From NCBI RefSeq assembly GCF_000746845.1, contig NZ_KN050846.1:627394-691393 (forward strand): DNA of 64,000 nucleotides. Reading direction: 5' to 3'. Numbering within the stretch: position 1 is the first letter of the stretch; each line of letters begins with the position of its first letter. The position numbers were made by a program, and so were the translations under genes. This document shows positions 1-8,480 of this stretch, in pieces. Source of the stretch: Altibacter lentus (GTDB lineage Bacteria > Bacteroidota > Bacteroidia > Flavobacteriales > Flavobacteriaceae). The notes below the pieces were generated by a model. The model made no database searches. It was not told the origin of the DNA and was given only the letters and a program-made list of their open reading frames with translations.

Positions 1-656
1 GCCTCCCCGTCACCGAAATGGGCTGTGCGGCCGGTGTCTCGGGTGTCATCTACGCAAACAACTTCTTAAAGGCTAATCCGGGAAAAAGAGCGGCAGTTAT
101 CGCCATCGAATCGCCCACCGCCACGTTCCAACTCAATGACTACTCCATGGTGAATATCATAAGTGCGGCTATCTTTGGTGACGGAGCAGCATGTGTCCTT
201 TTGTCTTCCAATGAGAATGATACAGGACCCAAGATCCTTGATGACGAAATGTATCATTTTTATGATGCAACCGCTATGATGGGATTCAAATTGGTAAATA
301 CAGGCCTGCAAATGATCCTGAACAAGTCAGTCCCAGAAACCATTGCCAAGCATTTCCCTAAGATCGTACATCCCTTTCTGGCCAAGAACAAAAGATCTAT
401 AGAAGAAGTGGAACACCTCATCTTTCATCCCGGGGGAAGAAAGATCGTGGAAACCGTGGAAGACCTTTTTGGAAGTCTGGGTAAAAACATTGAGGATACA
501 AAAGAAGTTCTTACCTTGTATGGAAATATGAGCAGTGCCACGGTTTTATATGTACTGGAACGGTTTATGGATCGCGATATACTATCTGGTGAACTAGGTC
601 TCATGTTAAGTTTTGGACCCGGTTTCTCGGCACAACGTGTATTGCTTGAGTTTTGA
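1..656 (+). CDS. Type III polyketide synthase (chalcone/stilbene synthase family), 5' end missing
   Basis: The reading frame is open from the window edge (frame starting at base 3) to the TGA at 654-656, so about the last 218 residues are present. The first residues read LPVTEMGCAAG, matching the strand that carries the catalytic cysteine of bacterial type III PKSs. Further on are FHPGG, which carries the catalytic histidine, and YGNMSSATVLYVLER, which carries the catalytic asparagine. The Cys-His-Asn triad is therefore intact. These homodimeric enzymes condense acyl-CoA or acyl-ACP starters with malonyl-CoA. The gene is followed by fatty-acid-type genes on the same strand, suggesting that its starter is an acyl chain made by its neighbours. 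The product cannot be predicted from the sequence. Confidence 0.9.
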   Translation, partial: LPVTEMGCAAGVSGVIYANNFLKANPGKRAAVIAIESPTATFQLNDYSMVNIISAAIFGDGAACVLLSSNENDTGPKILDDEMYHFYDATAMMGFKLVNTGLQMILNKSVPETIAKHFPKIVHPFLAKNKRSIEEVEHLIFHPGGRKIVETVEDLFGSLGKNIEDTKEVLTLYGNMSSATVLYVLERFMDRDILSGELGLMLSFGPGFSAQRVLLEF

Positions 657-664
657 CGAAAGGT

Positions 665-1504
665 ATGAATACGAAATCACAAAAAAAGAAAGGGAAGGAA
701 AAGTCTTCAAAAGCAACTTCTGAGCAAAGCAATACCGCTAACAATACACCTTGGGCACTTGTCTTGGGCGGAAGTAGTGGTCTCGGACTTGCAAGTGCCA
801 AGAAACTGGCAGCCCACGGTTATAATATCTGCATCGTTCACCGCGATCGCAAAAACAGACTTAAAGAATTGGAGGTCGATGTTGCTGAAATGATCGCACA
901 CGGAGTTCGTGTGATAAGTTTTAATAAAGACGCTCTTCAGAAGGAAAACCGAAAAGAGATCATCGCTAAACTTCCCAAGCAGTGTGTAAAGGTCTTGATA
1001 CACAGTGTGGCAAAAGGTAGTCTGAAGCCCATGAGCGGTCCTGAAACTGCGGCACTTTCCAAAGAAGATATTGATATTACATTGCATGCAATGGGCTCAA
1101 GTTGGTACGAATGGACACGATCCCTTATCGAAGCAGATTGTTTTTCCAGGGACGCCCGGAACATTGCGTTTACCAGTGAAGGGAATACCAAGGCATGGCC
1201 GGGATACGGGGCGGTTTCGGCGGCAAAAGCAACCCTCGAAGCTTTGATGCGCAATATGGCGGTTGAATTGGCCCCATTGGATATTACAACCAATTGTATA
1301 CAGGCAGGCACCACAGAAACTCCTTCGTTTTTAATGATCCCGGGCAGTGATCGATTGGCAAAGATGGCAAAGAAGCGAAATCCTTTTAAGCGATTAACGC
1401 GTCCCGAAGATGTTGCCAATGCGGTGTATCTGTTATGCAGGGATGAAGCCAAATGGATTAACGGGACTGTCTTGACGGTAGATGGAGGTGAAAGTATTCG
1501 CTAA
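665..1504 (+). CDS. Enoyl-ACP reductase-like short-chain dehydrogenase (FabL/FabI type)
   Basis: A 279-residue Rossmann-fold SDR. A Lys/Ser-rich tail of about 28 residues precedes the nucleotide-binding LGGSSGLG (about residues 34-41). The active site reads YGAVSAAK, with Tyr181 and Lys188 spaced Y-x6-K. That spacing marks enoyl-ACP reductases of the FabI/FabL group rather than ordinary SDRs (Y-x3-K). The C-terminal half (KATLEALMRNMAVELAP and the final VDGGES) is FabL-like. A TTG at 653 would extend it by four residues and overlap the previous stop, but the ATG at 665 is preferred. It ends TAATG, sharing one base with the dehydratase start. It probably reduces the 2-enoyl chain made by the next two proteins; NADH or NADPH use is unknown. 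Confidence 0.82.
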   Translation: MNTKSQKKKGKEKSSKATSEQSNTANNTPWALVLGGSSGLGLASAKKLAAHGYNICIVHRDRKNRLKELEVDVAEMIAHGVRVISFNKDALQKENRKEIIAKLPKQCVKVLIHSVAKGSLKPMSGPETAALSKEDIDITLHAMGSSWYEWTRSLIEADCFSRDARNIAFTSEGNTKAWPGYGAVSAAKATLEALMRNMAVELAPLDITTNCIQAGTTETPSFLMIPGSDRLAKMAKKRNPFKRLTRPEDVANAVYLLCRDEAKWINGTVLTVDGGESIR

Positions 1505-1950
1505 TGCAACCTTCTTTTAAAGCCATACTCGACCAATTGCCATACTCCAGGCCTTTCTTGTTCGTGGACACACTGGAGGCTGTTTCTGAAGAAGGTATAA
1601 CCGGAACATATCGATTTAAAGAGGATGAGTACTTTTATAAAGGTCATTTTAAAAATAGGCCTGTTACTCCGGGTGTGATCCTTACCGAATGCATGGCACA
1701 AATCGGCGTGGTATGTCTTGGAATCTTTTTGACCGGCACGATCTCTAAGGAGAATGCCCTCATTGCACTGAGCCATCATGAAGTTACTTTTTACAAGGCC
1801 GTTGTTCCCGGAGAACTAGTGACCGTTGTATCTAAAAAGATATACTTTAGGTTCAATAAGTTGAAATGTAAAGTTCAGCTACGCGACCCGACCGGAGCCC
1901 TTGTTTGTGAAGGAGTGATCTCTGGCATGCTTCAAAAAAAGTCATCATGA
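1504..1950 (+). CDS. 3-hydroxyacyl-ACP dehydratase, FabZ/FabA hot-dog family
   Basis: A 148-residue single hot-dog protein. GHFKNRPVTPGVI carries the catalytic His48, and LTECMAQIG supplies the acidic partner Glu62 (FabZ consensus GHFP...PGV and EAMAQ). The length matches the FabZ family. It would dehydrate beta-hydroxyacyl-ACP in a fatty-acid-type cycle. The start ATG overlaps the stop of the upstream reductase, and the end overlaps the downstream ketosynthase start by four bases (ATGA), so translational coupling is likely. No dedicated ketoreductase lies in the visible cluster, so that step would come from the FabL-like protein, a gene to the left of the window, or primary metabolism. Confidence 0.88.
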   Translation: MQPSFKAILDQLPYSRPFLFVDTLEAVSEEGITGTYRFKEDEYFYKGHFKNRPVTPGVILTECMAQIGVVCLGIFLTGTISKENALIALSHHEVTFYKAVVPGELVTVVSKKIYFRFNKLKCKVQLRDPTGALVCEGVISGMLQKKSS

Positions 1951-3218
1951 GAAAACGTGTCGTAATAACAGGCCTTGGCGTAGTATCGCCAAATGGTGTG
2001 GGAGTCCCCGCTTTTACTGAAGCATTAAAAAATGGGACATCTGGTGTAAAACACTATCCGGAACTGGAAGCACTCAATTTTTCATGTCAGTTAGGAGGTA
2101 TTCCTCCGCTTTCTGAAGAAAAGATCGCTGCGTACTTCTCATCACTCCAGTTGAAGAACTTTCAAAGCAGTGGAATATGCTACGGCGTCATCGCGGGAAT
2201 GGATGCATTACAGGATGCCGGATTGGATATCGCCGGGAAGACGGATGGTGCGCTGACGCAATTTGGGATCGTTTTCGGTACCGGCACCAGTGGCGTGGAA
2301 AAATTTAGAGAAGCTATCTATAAGTTAGATGATGGTTTGGTTAGACGCCTGGGAAGTACTACCGTGGCTCAAACCATGGCCAGTGGGGTAAGTGCCTATT
2401 TAGGTGGTATGATTGGTGCGGGAAACATAGTTACGACCAATTCATCTGCCTGTGCTACGGGAACTGAAGCTATTCTTATGGGGTATGAACGGATCGCAGC
2501 GGGAAAAGCCACGCAGATGCTCTGCGGAAGTACCTGCGATCACGGACCTTATGTTTGGGGTGGTTTTGATGCGATGAAGGTCACTACCTATAAACACAAC
2601 CATGAGCCACATCGCGCTTCTCGTCCCATGAGTGCATCTGCCAGCGGATTTGTTCCCGGAAGTGGGGCAGGGGCGTTCCTGTTGGAATCTCTGGACAGTG
2701 CCCGGGAACGCGGTGCCACTATCTATGCCGAAGTTCTGGGAGGTGCCGTGAACAGTGGCGGACAGCGTTTGGAAGGCAGTATGACAGCCCCGAACAGTGA
2801 AGCAGTGCAACAGTGTATAGAAATGGCGTTGTGCGATGCAGGGGTCACGGGGGCCGATATAGATTATATCAATGGGCATCTCACGGCCACGGTAAAAGAT
2901 CCTGTGGAAATAGAGAATTGGTGCGCTGCCCTTAAAAGATCCGGTACTGATTTTCCCTATATAAATTCCTTGAAATCCATGGTGGGCCACTGTCTCGCAG
3001 CCAGTGGGGCTGTGGAATCTGTAGCTGCGGTGCTTCAGTTGTATCACAATTTTATAGCCCCCAACCTCAACTGCGAGGATCTGCATCCGGAGATCACCCG
3101 TCGTATCGATACAGAATGCATTCCGCAGCAATACCTGGAGACACCTTTAAAGACCATAGTAAAAGCAAGCTTTGGCTTTGGTGATGTCAATGCGTGTGTT
3201 ATCTTTAGAAAAAATTAA
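1947..3218 (+). CDS. Beta-ketoacyl-ACP synthase, KAS II/FabF-like
   Basis: A 423-residue thiolase-fold condensing enzyme. The nucleophile is Cys169 in NSSACATGTEA. The two active-site histidines are His311 (INGHLTATVKDP) and His348 (KSMVGHCLAASG), with Lys343 just before the latter. The triad is complete, so it should be an active decarboxylating condensing enzyme, not a chain-length factor. The segment around the first His departs from the usual HGTGT (GHLTATVKDP), placing it outside the housekeeping FabF group. It overlaps the dehydratase by four bases and is followed seven bases later by the acyl carrier protein. It probably extends an acyl chain on that carrier for the type III PKS. Confidence 0.88.
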   Translation: MRKRVVITGLGVVSPNGVGVPAFTEALKNGTSGVKHYPELEALNFSCQLGGIPPLSEEKIAAYFSSLQLKNFQSSGICYGVIAGMDALQDAGLDIAGKTDGALTQFGIVFGTGTSGVEKFREAIYKLDDGLVRRLGSTTVAQTMASGVSAYLGGMIGAGNIVTTNSSACATGTEAILMGYERIAAGKATQMLCGSTCDHGPYVWGGFDAMKVTTYKHNHEPHRASRPMSASASGFVPGSGAGAFLLESLDSARERGATIYAEVLGGAVNSGGQRLEGSMTAPNSEAVQQCIEMALCDAGVTGADIDYINGHLTATVKDPVEIENWCAALKRSGTDFPYINSLKSMVGHCLAASGAVESVAAVLQLYHNFIAPNLNCEDLHPEITRRIDTECIPQQYLETPLKTIVKASFGFGDVNACVIFRKN

Positions 3219-3225
3219 AATTGCT

Positions 3226-3474
3226 ATGACTACCGAAGCTATCTATGCCAAATTACTACCCATAATACAAGGGTATCTACCTGAAGATGTCGACACTTCC
3301 CAAGTGCATCCGGACAGTGACCTCACGCGTGAATTAAATATTAACTCTGCTCATTTGGTGGATATCGTTCTCGATGTGGAAGATACCTTCGATGTTGAGT
3401 TTGCCAATGAGGACATGGAGAATCTGCGAACCATGAACGACGCTATTGCGATCATTCATAAAAAGATCAATTGA
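3226..3474 (+). CDS. Acyl carrier protein
   Basis: An 82-residue acidic four-helix protein of typical ACP size. The phosphopantetheine site lies in LNINSAHLVDIVLDVEDTFDVEF, with Ser41 as attachment point. The usual DSL is NSA here, which is typical of specialised rather than housekeeping carriers. The ATG at 3226 is chosen because the upstream in-frame extension lies inside the ketosynthase. Its TGA overlaps the ATG of the methyltransferase (TGATG). It should carry the chain handled by the adjacent KS, dehydratase and enoyl reductase. Confidence 0.88.
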   Translation: MTTEAIYAKLLPIIQGYLPEDVDTSQVHPDSDLTRELNINSAHLVDIVLDVEDTFDVEFANEDMENLRTMNDAIAIIHKKIN

Positions 3475-4694
3475 TGTTTAACGTCACCCTTCCGAAGATC
3501 GAACCAAAAAGACTTGCGGTAAAACTTTCGTCTGTGGGAGAACGCAGTGTTCGAAACGGCCATCCGTGGATCTTTTCCGACAGTATTGTAAAGATCCCGT
3601 TGCATGGGCAATCCGGAGATATATGCATCATTTTTAGCCACACCAAGAACAAACCCATGGGTATTGGATTGTACGATCCACGCTCACCCATTCAAATAAA
3701 AATGCTTCATAGTGGAGGGGGAACGAATGTAGATAGTGATTTCTTTTCAGAAAAGATAGAACGCGCGTACGCGCTGCGAACCGAATTGCTCGATTCTAAC
3801 ACCAACAGTTACAGGCTTGTTTTCGGGGAGAATGATGGTTTTCCCGGCTGTATCATTGACATATATGCCAATGTGCTGGTCGTTAAATTATATTCGGCCA
3901 TCTGGTTTCCTTATTTGAAGGATATACTGGAGAAATGTATCGCGATGCTGGGTGTGGACACGGTGGCGCTTCGGCTTAGCAGAATGCTGCAGACCTCCGG
4001 TTCACATGGATTAAGCGACGGCGAAGTGCTGTATGGCAGCTTACCGGAAGAGGAGATTGACTTTTTGGAGCACGGCGTCCGTTTTTCAGCGAATGTGATC
4101 AAAGGGCACAAAACCGGTTTCTTTTTAGACCACCGTCACAACAGAAAACAAGTTGGTCGTTTCGCTAAAGGGAAAACAGTTCTGGACGTTTTTTCGTATG
4201 CAGGAGGATTCTCGGTCCATGCCTTGGTGCAAGGTGCGGTAGAAGTTACCAGTCTGGACATAAGCGAGCAGGCCTTGGAGGTGGCGAAACAAAATGTGAA
4301 CCGAAATTCGTTTACGGGCACACACCGTACCATTGCAGGCGATGCGTTTACCGTCCTTGCACAATTAGCTGTTGAAAAAAAGCGCTTTGACGTAGTCGTG
4401 ATCGACCCCCCTTCGTTTGCAAAACGAAAAGAGGAGATACCAACGGCTAAAAAGAAGTATGCACAATTGGCGCTCTTGGGTTCGCAATTGACTGCCGCCA
4501 AAGGTATGCTTGTACTGGCCTCTTGTTCTTCTAGGGTTTCCGAAGAAGAGTTCTTCGAGATCAATCAGACGACACTCGATAAAACCGGAAGGCCTTACAA
4601 GCTCTTGAAAACCACCAATCACGATATAGATCATCCTGTCACGTTTACCGAAGGAGCATACTTAAAGTGCGGTTACTATCAGTTCTTATCATAG
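3474..4694 (+). CDS. Class I rRNA (cytosine-C5)-methyltransferase, RlmI-like
   Basis: 406 residues. An N-terminal PUA-type RNA-binding region (roughly residues 10-90, containing RNGHPWIFSDSI) precedes a Rossmann methyltransferase. SAM motif I is VLDVFSYAGGFSVHAL. The catalytic-loop motif is VVIDPPSFAKRKEEI, and LASCSSRV supplies the cysteine expected of a 5-methylcytosine enzyme. The family modifies 23S rRNA (C1962 in E. coli RlmI). ATG 3474 is preferred over TTG 3471. It overlaps the ACP stop, so a ribosomal-RNA enzyme is translationally coupled to a lipid/polyketide set; whether this is functional or accidental is unknown. The target base is inferred from family only. Confidence 0.85.
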   Translation: MFNVTLPKIEPKRLAVKLSSVGERSVRNGHPWIFSDSIVKIPLHGQSGDICIIFSHTKNKPMGIGLYDPRSPIQIKMLHSGGGTNVDSDFFSEKIERAYALRTELLDSNTNSYRLVFGENDGFPGCIIDIYANVLVVKLYSAIWFPYLKDILEKCIAMLGVDTVALRLSRMLQTSGSHGLSDGEVLYGSLPEEEIDFLEHGVRFSANVIKGHKTGFFLDHRHNRKQVGRFAKGKTVLDVFSYAGGFSVHALVQGAVEVTSLDISEQALEVAKQNVNRNSFTGTHRTIAGDAFTVLAQLAVEKKRFDVVVIDPPSFAKRKEEIPTAKKKYAQLALLGSQLTAAKGMLVLASCSSRVSEEEFFEINQTTLDKTGRPYKLLKTTNHDIDHPVTFTEGAYLKCGYYQFLS

Positions 4695-4773
4695 TATTGT
4701 GTTAACGCTTGTTAAAACAGACGTTAAACAGTTTTAATTTTCTTGTGGATACAGGTGTTACACTGTATATTAA

Positions 4774-5151
4774 ATGAAAAATAAAGCTATGAAAAAGATA
4801 TTATTAGTCCTAACCCTTTTGTTCAGTGTCTCTGCCTTGTCACAGGACGCATTCCTTCAAAAGGACAACGACCAGTTGGAAGTGGAAGCCGATAAGATCA
4901 CAGAAGCATACAATGCACAATTGGCACTGTCTTCCAAACAAGAACTTTTATTTAAAAATAAAATCGAAGAATTCCTTATTCGAAGACAAAAGATCGAAAA
5001 GGCGTATACCGGAAAAGAAAAGTTAGATCAACTCGTGATCCTGCAACAAAATGAAACCGCCGAAATGGGCGATATTCTTACGGGTCCGCAGTTAGACCTC
5101 TACAAAAAGCTGAAACCTACCTTACAGCCGGTTTCGGAAGTCAAACAATAA
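4774..5151 (+). CDS. Small secreted hypothetical protein
   Basis: About 120-125 residues. A signal peptide (MKKILLVLTLLFSVSALSQ) is followed by a charged, helix-rich mature part full of Lys/Glu/Gln, ending in PVSEVKQ. The start may be ATG 4774 or ATG 4789; the second gives a cleaner signal peptide. The mature part superficially resembles small periplasmic Spy/CpxP-like helical proteins but lacks their LTxxQ signature, so no family is assigned. It is monocistronic, with a strong terminator 16 bases after the stop. Confidence 0.65.
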   Translation: MKNKAMKKILLVLTLLFSVSALSQDAFLQKDNDQLEVEADKITEAYNAQLALSSKQELLFKNKIEEFLIRRQKIEKAYTGKEKLDQLVILQQNETAEMGDILTGPQLDLYKKLKPTLQPVSEVKQ

Positions 5152-5167
5152 TACGAGACCTACTTAT

Positions 5168-5204
5168 AAAAAAAGCCAGATGAATGTATCATCTGGCTTT
5201 TTTC
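5168..5204. terminator. Bidirectional intrinsic terminator
   Basis: Perfect stem AAAAAAGCCAGATGA / TCATCTGGCTTTTTT with a 5-base loop. The A and T tracts make it usable by both converging genes (4774-5151 forward and 5222-5674 reverse). Confidence 0.92.
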
Positions 5205-5221
5205 TTAGGTATTCTTTATAA

Positions 5222-5674
5222 TTATTTAAATTTTTCTCCTTTGGTGGTCTTCTCTATGTTAGGTTTTTCGGTGTGCATTGTTTTTTTTAGCCCTGCGGAA
5301 TCTACTCCGAAGAATTCCAGCACATCGGTAGCATTTTCGATCTGCAGTGTATGGTCTCCATTGATAGCAATAGGATGGGACAATACTTCGTGGTTGTTCT
5401 GAAGTATCTTTAGCCAGTCATTGCTGTCAAACTCCGAAGTGTCATTGGCCTCTACCTTTCGCTTGTCGACGAGATCACCAATCTTACAGCCCATAGCCTC
5501 GGCGATCTCTGCCCACTGGGTATCGGCCACTTTCGTCTTGGCGATATCAATGGCCAGTAGTTTATCCTCAATGCCCTGTAAATAGGAGAGAGCGTGCGTA
5601 CCCACACGGGTTTCACTACTATAAATTAATGTAAATTGTTTGTCGTCTCTGGCGAGTACTCCCATATCATCCAT
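5222..5674 (-). CDS. ArsC/Spx-like thioredoxin-fold protein
   Basis: A 150-residue protein resembling the arsenate reductase (ArsC)/Spx family. An N-terminal strand TLIYSSET takes the place normally held by the Cys motif. It is followed by helices and a C-terminal LSHPIAINGDHTLQIENATDVLEFF that corresponds to the family's 'RPI' region. No CxxC or catalytic cysteine is present at the N-terminus; its only cysteine (AMGCKIGDL) lies mid-protein, so reductase activity is doubtful. It is two bases downstream of the hibernation factor on the same strand and likely cotranscribed. The function may be stress-related but is unproven. Confidence 0.6.
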   Translation of the reverse strand: MDDMGVLARDDKQFTLIYSSETRVGTHALSYLQGIEDKLLAIDIAKTKVADTQWAEIAEAMGCKIGDLVDKRKVEANDTSEFDSNDWLKILQNNHEVLSHPIAINGDHTLQIENATDVLEFFGVDSAGLKKTMHTEKPNIEKTTKGEKFK

Positions 5675-5676
5675 GA

Positions 5677-5979
5677 TTAATATGTTTGCATTTTCTCTTT
5701 TTTCTTCTGAAGCTGAATTTTCACTTCATCGGTTGCTTTGGCAAGCGATACCTCGAAAGCACCATTGTTGGATTGTGAGAATAAGGTGGTTCCGGGAACG
5801 TTCAGTCGTATCTCGCAGATCATTCCGGTTTCCGGTGTGCTGGTGTTCTCTTTCTTGAAGTAAACATCGGCAGCAACGATAAAGTCATATTTGTTTTCTA
5901 GTTTGCTAAGTTTTTCTGAAGCTAATCCTTCCAGACGCGGACTAGCACTTACGTTGTGATACTCGAAATTTATAGTCAT
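5677..5979 (-). CDS. hpf: Ribosome hibernation promoting factor, short HPF/RaiA type
   Basis: A 100-residue protein with the beta-alpha-beta-beta-beta-alpha HPF fold. It starts MTINFEYHNVSASPRLEGLA and includes KLENKYDFIVAADVYFKKE and a basic C-terminal helix (KIQLQKKKEKMQTY). Short HPFs bind the 30S decoding channel and inactivate ribosomes during stationary phase or stress. It lacks the C-terminal dimerisation domain of long HPF. A TATCTTTA element reads toward it from 6011. It forms a probable two-gene operon with the ArsC-like gene. Confidence 0.85.
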   Translation of the reverse strand: MTINFEYHNVSASPRLEGLASEKLSKLENKYDFIVAADVYFKKENTSTPETGMICEIRLNVPGTTLFSQSNNGAFEVSLAKATDEVKIQLQKKKEKMQTY

Positions 5980-6003
5980 AGTATTCTAGGTTTTAATGAT
6001 ATT

Positions 6004-6011
6004 TAAAGATA
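6004..6011 (-). promoter_or_regulatory. Bacteroidota -7 element for the hpf operon
   Basis: The reverse strand reads TATCTTTA, one base from the TAnnTTTG consensus, 25 bases before the hpf ATG. Confidence 0.5.
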
Positions 6012-6057
6012 CAATAGCCTAGAGGGGACGCCAAACTTTTAATATATTTTTGTGAAA

Positions 6058-7014
6058 TTAGGAGTGCGAAAGCGGGTCGCCTTTTGCCGGGATAAGAAGA
6101 GAGGCAACAATTCCACCAATGAGGGACAAGCTAATGATCCCTAACGACAACCACTCCGGAATTTGCACATGATGCGATAGAATCATTTTTACCCCCACAA
6201 AACTTAAGATCACAACCAGACTGTAATTAATGTATCGAAACTTCTGAAGCATTCGTGAGATCAAAAAATACATGGAACGAAGCCCGAGAATCGCCAGTAT
6301 ATTAGAACTAAACACAATAAAAGGATCTGCGGTGATGGCCAAAATAGCAGGAATACTGTCCAGTGCAAAAAGGATGTCTGTAAGCTCAATGATCATTAAG
6401 GCAATGAACAGTGGGGTAGCGGCACGGACTCCCATTCGCCTGATAAAGAATTTCTCGCCATCCATTACATGGGAAACCGGGAAATATTTTCGGATCAAAC
6501 GATACATAGCCGATTTACGAGGATCGAAATCGGTGTCTGCGGAGGTCAACATCTTGTAAGCTGTGTATAACAAAAAGGCACCAAACACATAAATGATCCA
6601 ATCGAACTTATTGATTAAGGCTACCCCAAAAAAGATCATAAGCCCCCGGAAAAAGATGGCTCCCAAGATACCCCAAAACAGCACCCGGTGCTGGTATTTA
6701 TCCGGAATCCCGAAAGAGGAGAAGATTACAGCGATTACAAAGACATTGTCGATACTTAGCGACAGTTCGATCAAATACCCTGTGATATATTTCAGCATGG
6801 CATTGTTAGGGGAGAGACCGGTAGGATTCGCTACCATTTCATTGGCGAACAACCAATACACGACTCCGGAAAAAGCGAGCGCCACAGAAACCCAAACGGT
6901 AGTCCAAATGGACGCTTCTTTGGTTTTGATTACGTGAGCCTTTCTGTTAAAAACACCCAGATCCAATGCTAAAAAGAAAATAATAACGAGAATGAATAAC
7001 CCCCAGACGAGCAT
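6058..7014 (-). CDS. TerC/Alx family integral membrane protein
   Basis: 318 residues with about nine hydrophobic segments. It has the family's N-terminal pattern VIIFFLALDLGVFNRKAH and the conserved SLSIDNVFV and ELTDILFALDSIPA segments, whose acidic residues lie in membrane helices. TerC/Alx proteins are linked to tellurite resistance, metal (Mn2+) export and partnering with exoproteases. It has its own transcription direction with no close partner. The specific ion cannot be read from the sequence. Confidence 0.9.
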   Translation of the reverse strand: MLVWGLFILVIIFFLALDLGVFNRKAHVIKTKEASIWTTVWVSVALAFSGVVYWLFANEMVANPTGLSPNNAMLKYITGYLIELSLSIDNVFVIAVIFSSFGIPDKYQHRVLFWGILGAIFFRGLMIFFGVALINKFDWIIYVFGAFLLYTAYKMLTSADTDFDPRKSAMYRLIRKYFPVSHVMDGEKFFIRRMGVRAATPLFIALMIIELTDILFALDSIPAILAITADPFIVFSSNILAILGLRSMYFLISRMLQKFRYINYSLVVILSFVGVKMILSHHVQIPEWLSLGIISLSLIGGIVASLLIPAKGDPLSHS

Positions 7015-7109
7015 ATAAAATATTTTTTGCGAATGTATAAAGTAACCGTTACAATTTGCAATAATAAAATGTTAATCCTTTATAGGTTTTGCAGAATTGG
7101 AAACAATAC

Positions 7110-8303
7110 TTATACGGTTCGTTTTATCCATATCAAAATTCCTATCGAGATCATAGCGCACAACGAAAACCCTAAGAACAAGGGTAGTGTACTGGTCACT
7201 ACAAATCGGCCGATAAACGTACTGATCGGCACAGCCATAAGGGTGGATATGAGTCCGGTGACCGCTGCAGCAATCCCCGCTATATGACCTACGGGCTCCA
7301 TCGCTAAGGCACGTAAATTTCCAAAAAGAAATCCAATACAAAAGAACTGAGCCGCAAAGAATAGTAATAAGATGTAAATGGGAGGCTGTGGTGTGTTGAA
7401 AAAGAGTACAACGTATAGTACCGAAACTATAAGGAATCCAAGTAACGATGTCGTTACCATCCGTTGCATTCCAAAGCGTATCACAAAAGTACCGTTCAAA
7501 AAGATTGCCAGACCTATGGAAACGGCCAGACCTGCAAATATATAAGGAAACGCTTCGGTAAGCCCATATTGCGTTTCGAAGATCTGTTGCGAAGCACTTA
7601 AGTAGACCAGAAACGACCCAACGATAAATCCGGAAATAAACGTATAGCCCATCGTCCGTTTGTGTCGCAAGGTCTCCCTGAATCCCAGTAAAATACGTTT
7701 AAACGCAAAGGGAATTCGATGTTCCTGAACTAAAGTTTCTTCTTGTCGAATCCAGAACCATACAGCAACCAGCATACTTATTAATATCTGTACATAGAAA
7801 ATCCCCTCCCAAGTATATACTTCTAATATGAACTTACCCATAGCAGGTGCCACAATAGGGATCAAAAGAAATACCACGGTTACAAAAGACATGATTCGAG
7901 CCATCTCGTCTCCGTTATAAAGATCTCTTATAATGGCGATACAAACGGTTCGGGGAGCGGCCAGTCCTATTCCTTGCAGAATACGCCCAAAGACCATTCC
8001 TTCGAGACTTGTGGCATGAACACAGATAAAACTGGCGATCACGAATACGGCAAAACCCATGTACACCGAAGGTTTCCGGCCAATCGCATCAGACAGGGGA
8101 CCGAAGACAAGAGGACCTACACCCAGCCCCAGGAAGATCATCGTAACAAGCAGCTGATTGTCGGCAGGGGACTTGGTATCTATAGAAACACCTATCACAT
8201 CCAAGGCCGGAAGCAAGGCGTCAATCGACAAGGCCGTTACCGACATGAGGGCGGCCATGAGGGCGATAAATTCGGTTTGGGTGCGAGCGGTTCGTAATTT
8301 CAT
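7110..8303 (-). CDS. MFS drug-resistance transporter, Bcr/CflA family
   Basis: 397 residues and about twelve transmembrane segments. Family marks include SIDALLPALDVIGVSI at the first helix, the GPLSDAIGRKPSVY loop 2-3 motif A, and GRILQGIGLAAPRTVCIAIIRDL (motif C-like). The family exports bicyclomycin, chloramphenicol, sulphonamides or amino acids using proton motive force. It is monocistronic. A TACTTTTG promoter element ends five bases upstream of the start codon, so the mRNA may be nearly leaderless. Confidence 0.9.
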   Translation of the reverse strand: MKLRTARTQTEFIALMAALMSVTALSIDALLPALDVIGVSIDTKSPADNQLLVTMIFLGLGVGPLVFGPLSDAIGRKPSVYMGFAVFVIASFICVHATSLEGMVFGRILQGIGLAAPRTVCIAIIRDLYNGDEMARIMSFVTVVFLLIPIVAPAMGKFILEVYTWEGIFYVQILISMLVAVWFWIRQEETLVQEHRIPFAFKRILLGFRETLRHKRTMGYTFISGFIVGSFLVYLSASQQIFETQYGLTEAFPYIFAGLAVSIGLAIFLNGTFVIRFGMQRMVTTSLLGFLIVSVLYVVLFFNTPQPPIYILLLFFAAQFFCIGFLFGNLRALAMEPVGHIAGIAAAVTGLISTLMAVPISTFIGRFVVTSTLPLFLGFSLCAMISIGILIWIKRTV

Positions 8304-8307
8304 TCCG

Positions 8308-8315
8308 CAAAAGTA
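8308..8315 (-). promoter_or_regulatory. TACTTTTG -7 element upstream of the Bcr/CflA gene
   Basis: The reverse strand reads TACTTTTG, an exact TAnnTTTG match, ending only five bases before the ATG at 8303. If used, transcription would begin at or just inside the start codon. Confidence 0.4.
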
Positions 8316-8460
8316 ATCCTTCGCAAGGGAACCTTTTTCAATACCGGCGGAAATTATTATCTCATATCAAAGACGGGGTTCCGAGGTCTGTTGCGTTAAA
8401 GTTTCCATAAAATCATGATAAAGTATCTATAAAGATTCATTGTGTTTAGATGTGACCCTG

Positions 8461-8468
8461 TAACTTTA
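8461..8468 (+). promoter_or_regulatory. TAACTTTA -7 element of the nitroreductase gene
   Basis: TAACTTTA (consensus TAnnTTTG) lies 12 bases before ATG 8481, with a TTG about 20 bases upstream at the -33 position. It lies inside the longer open frame that begins at 8442, which supports the ATG at 8481 as start. Confidence 0.5.
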
Positions 8469-8480
8469 AACAAAAAAGAT

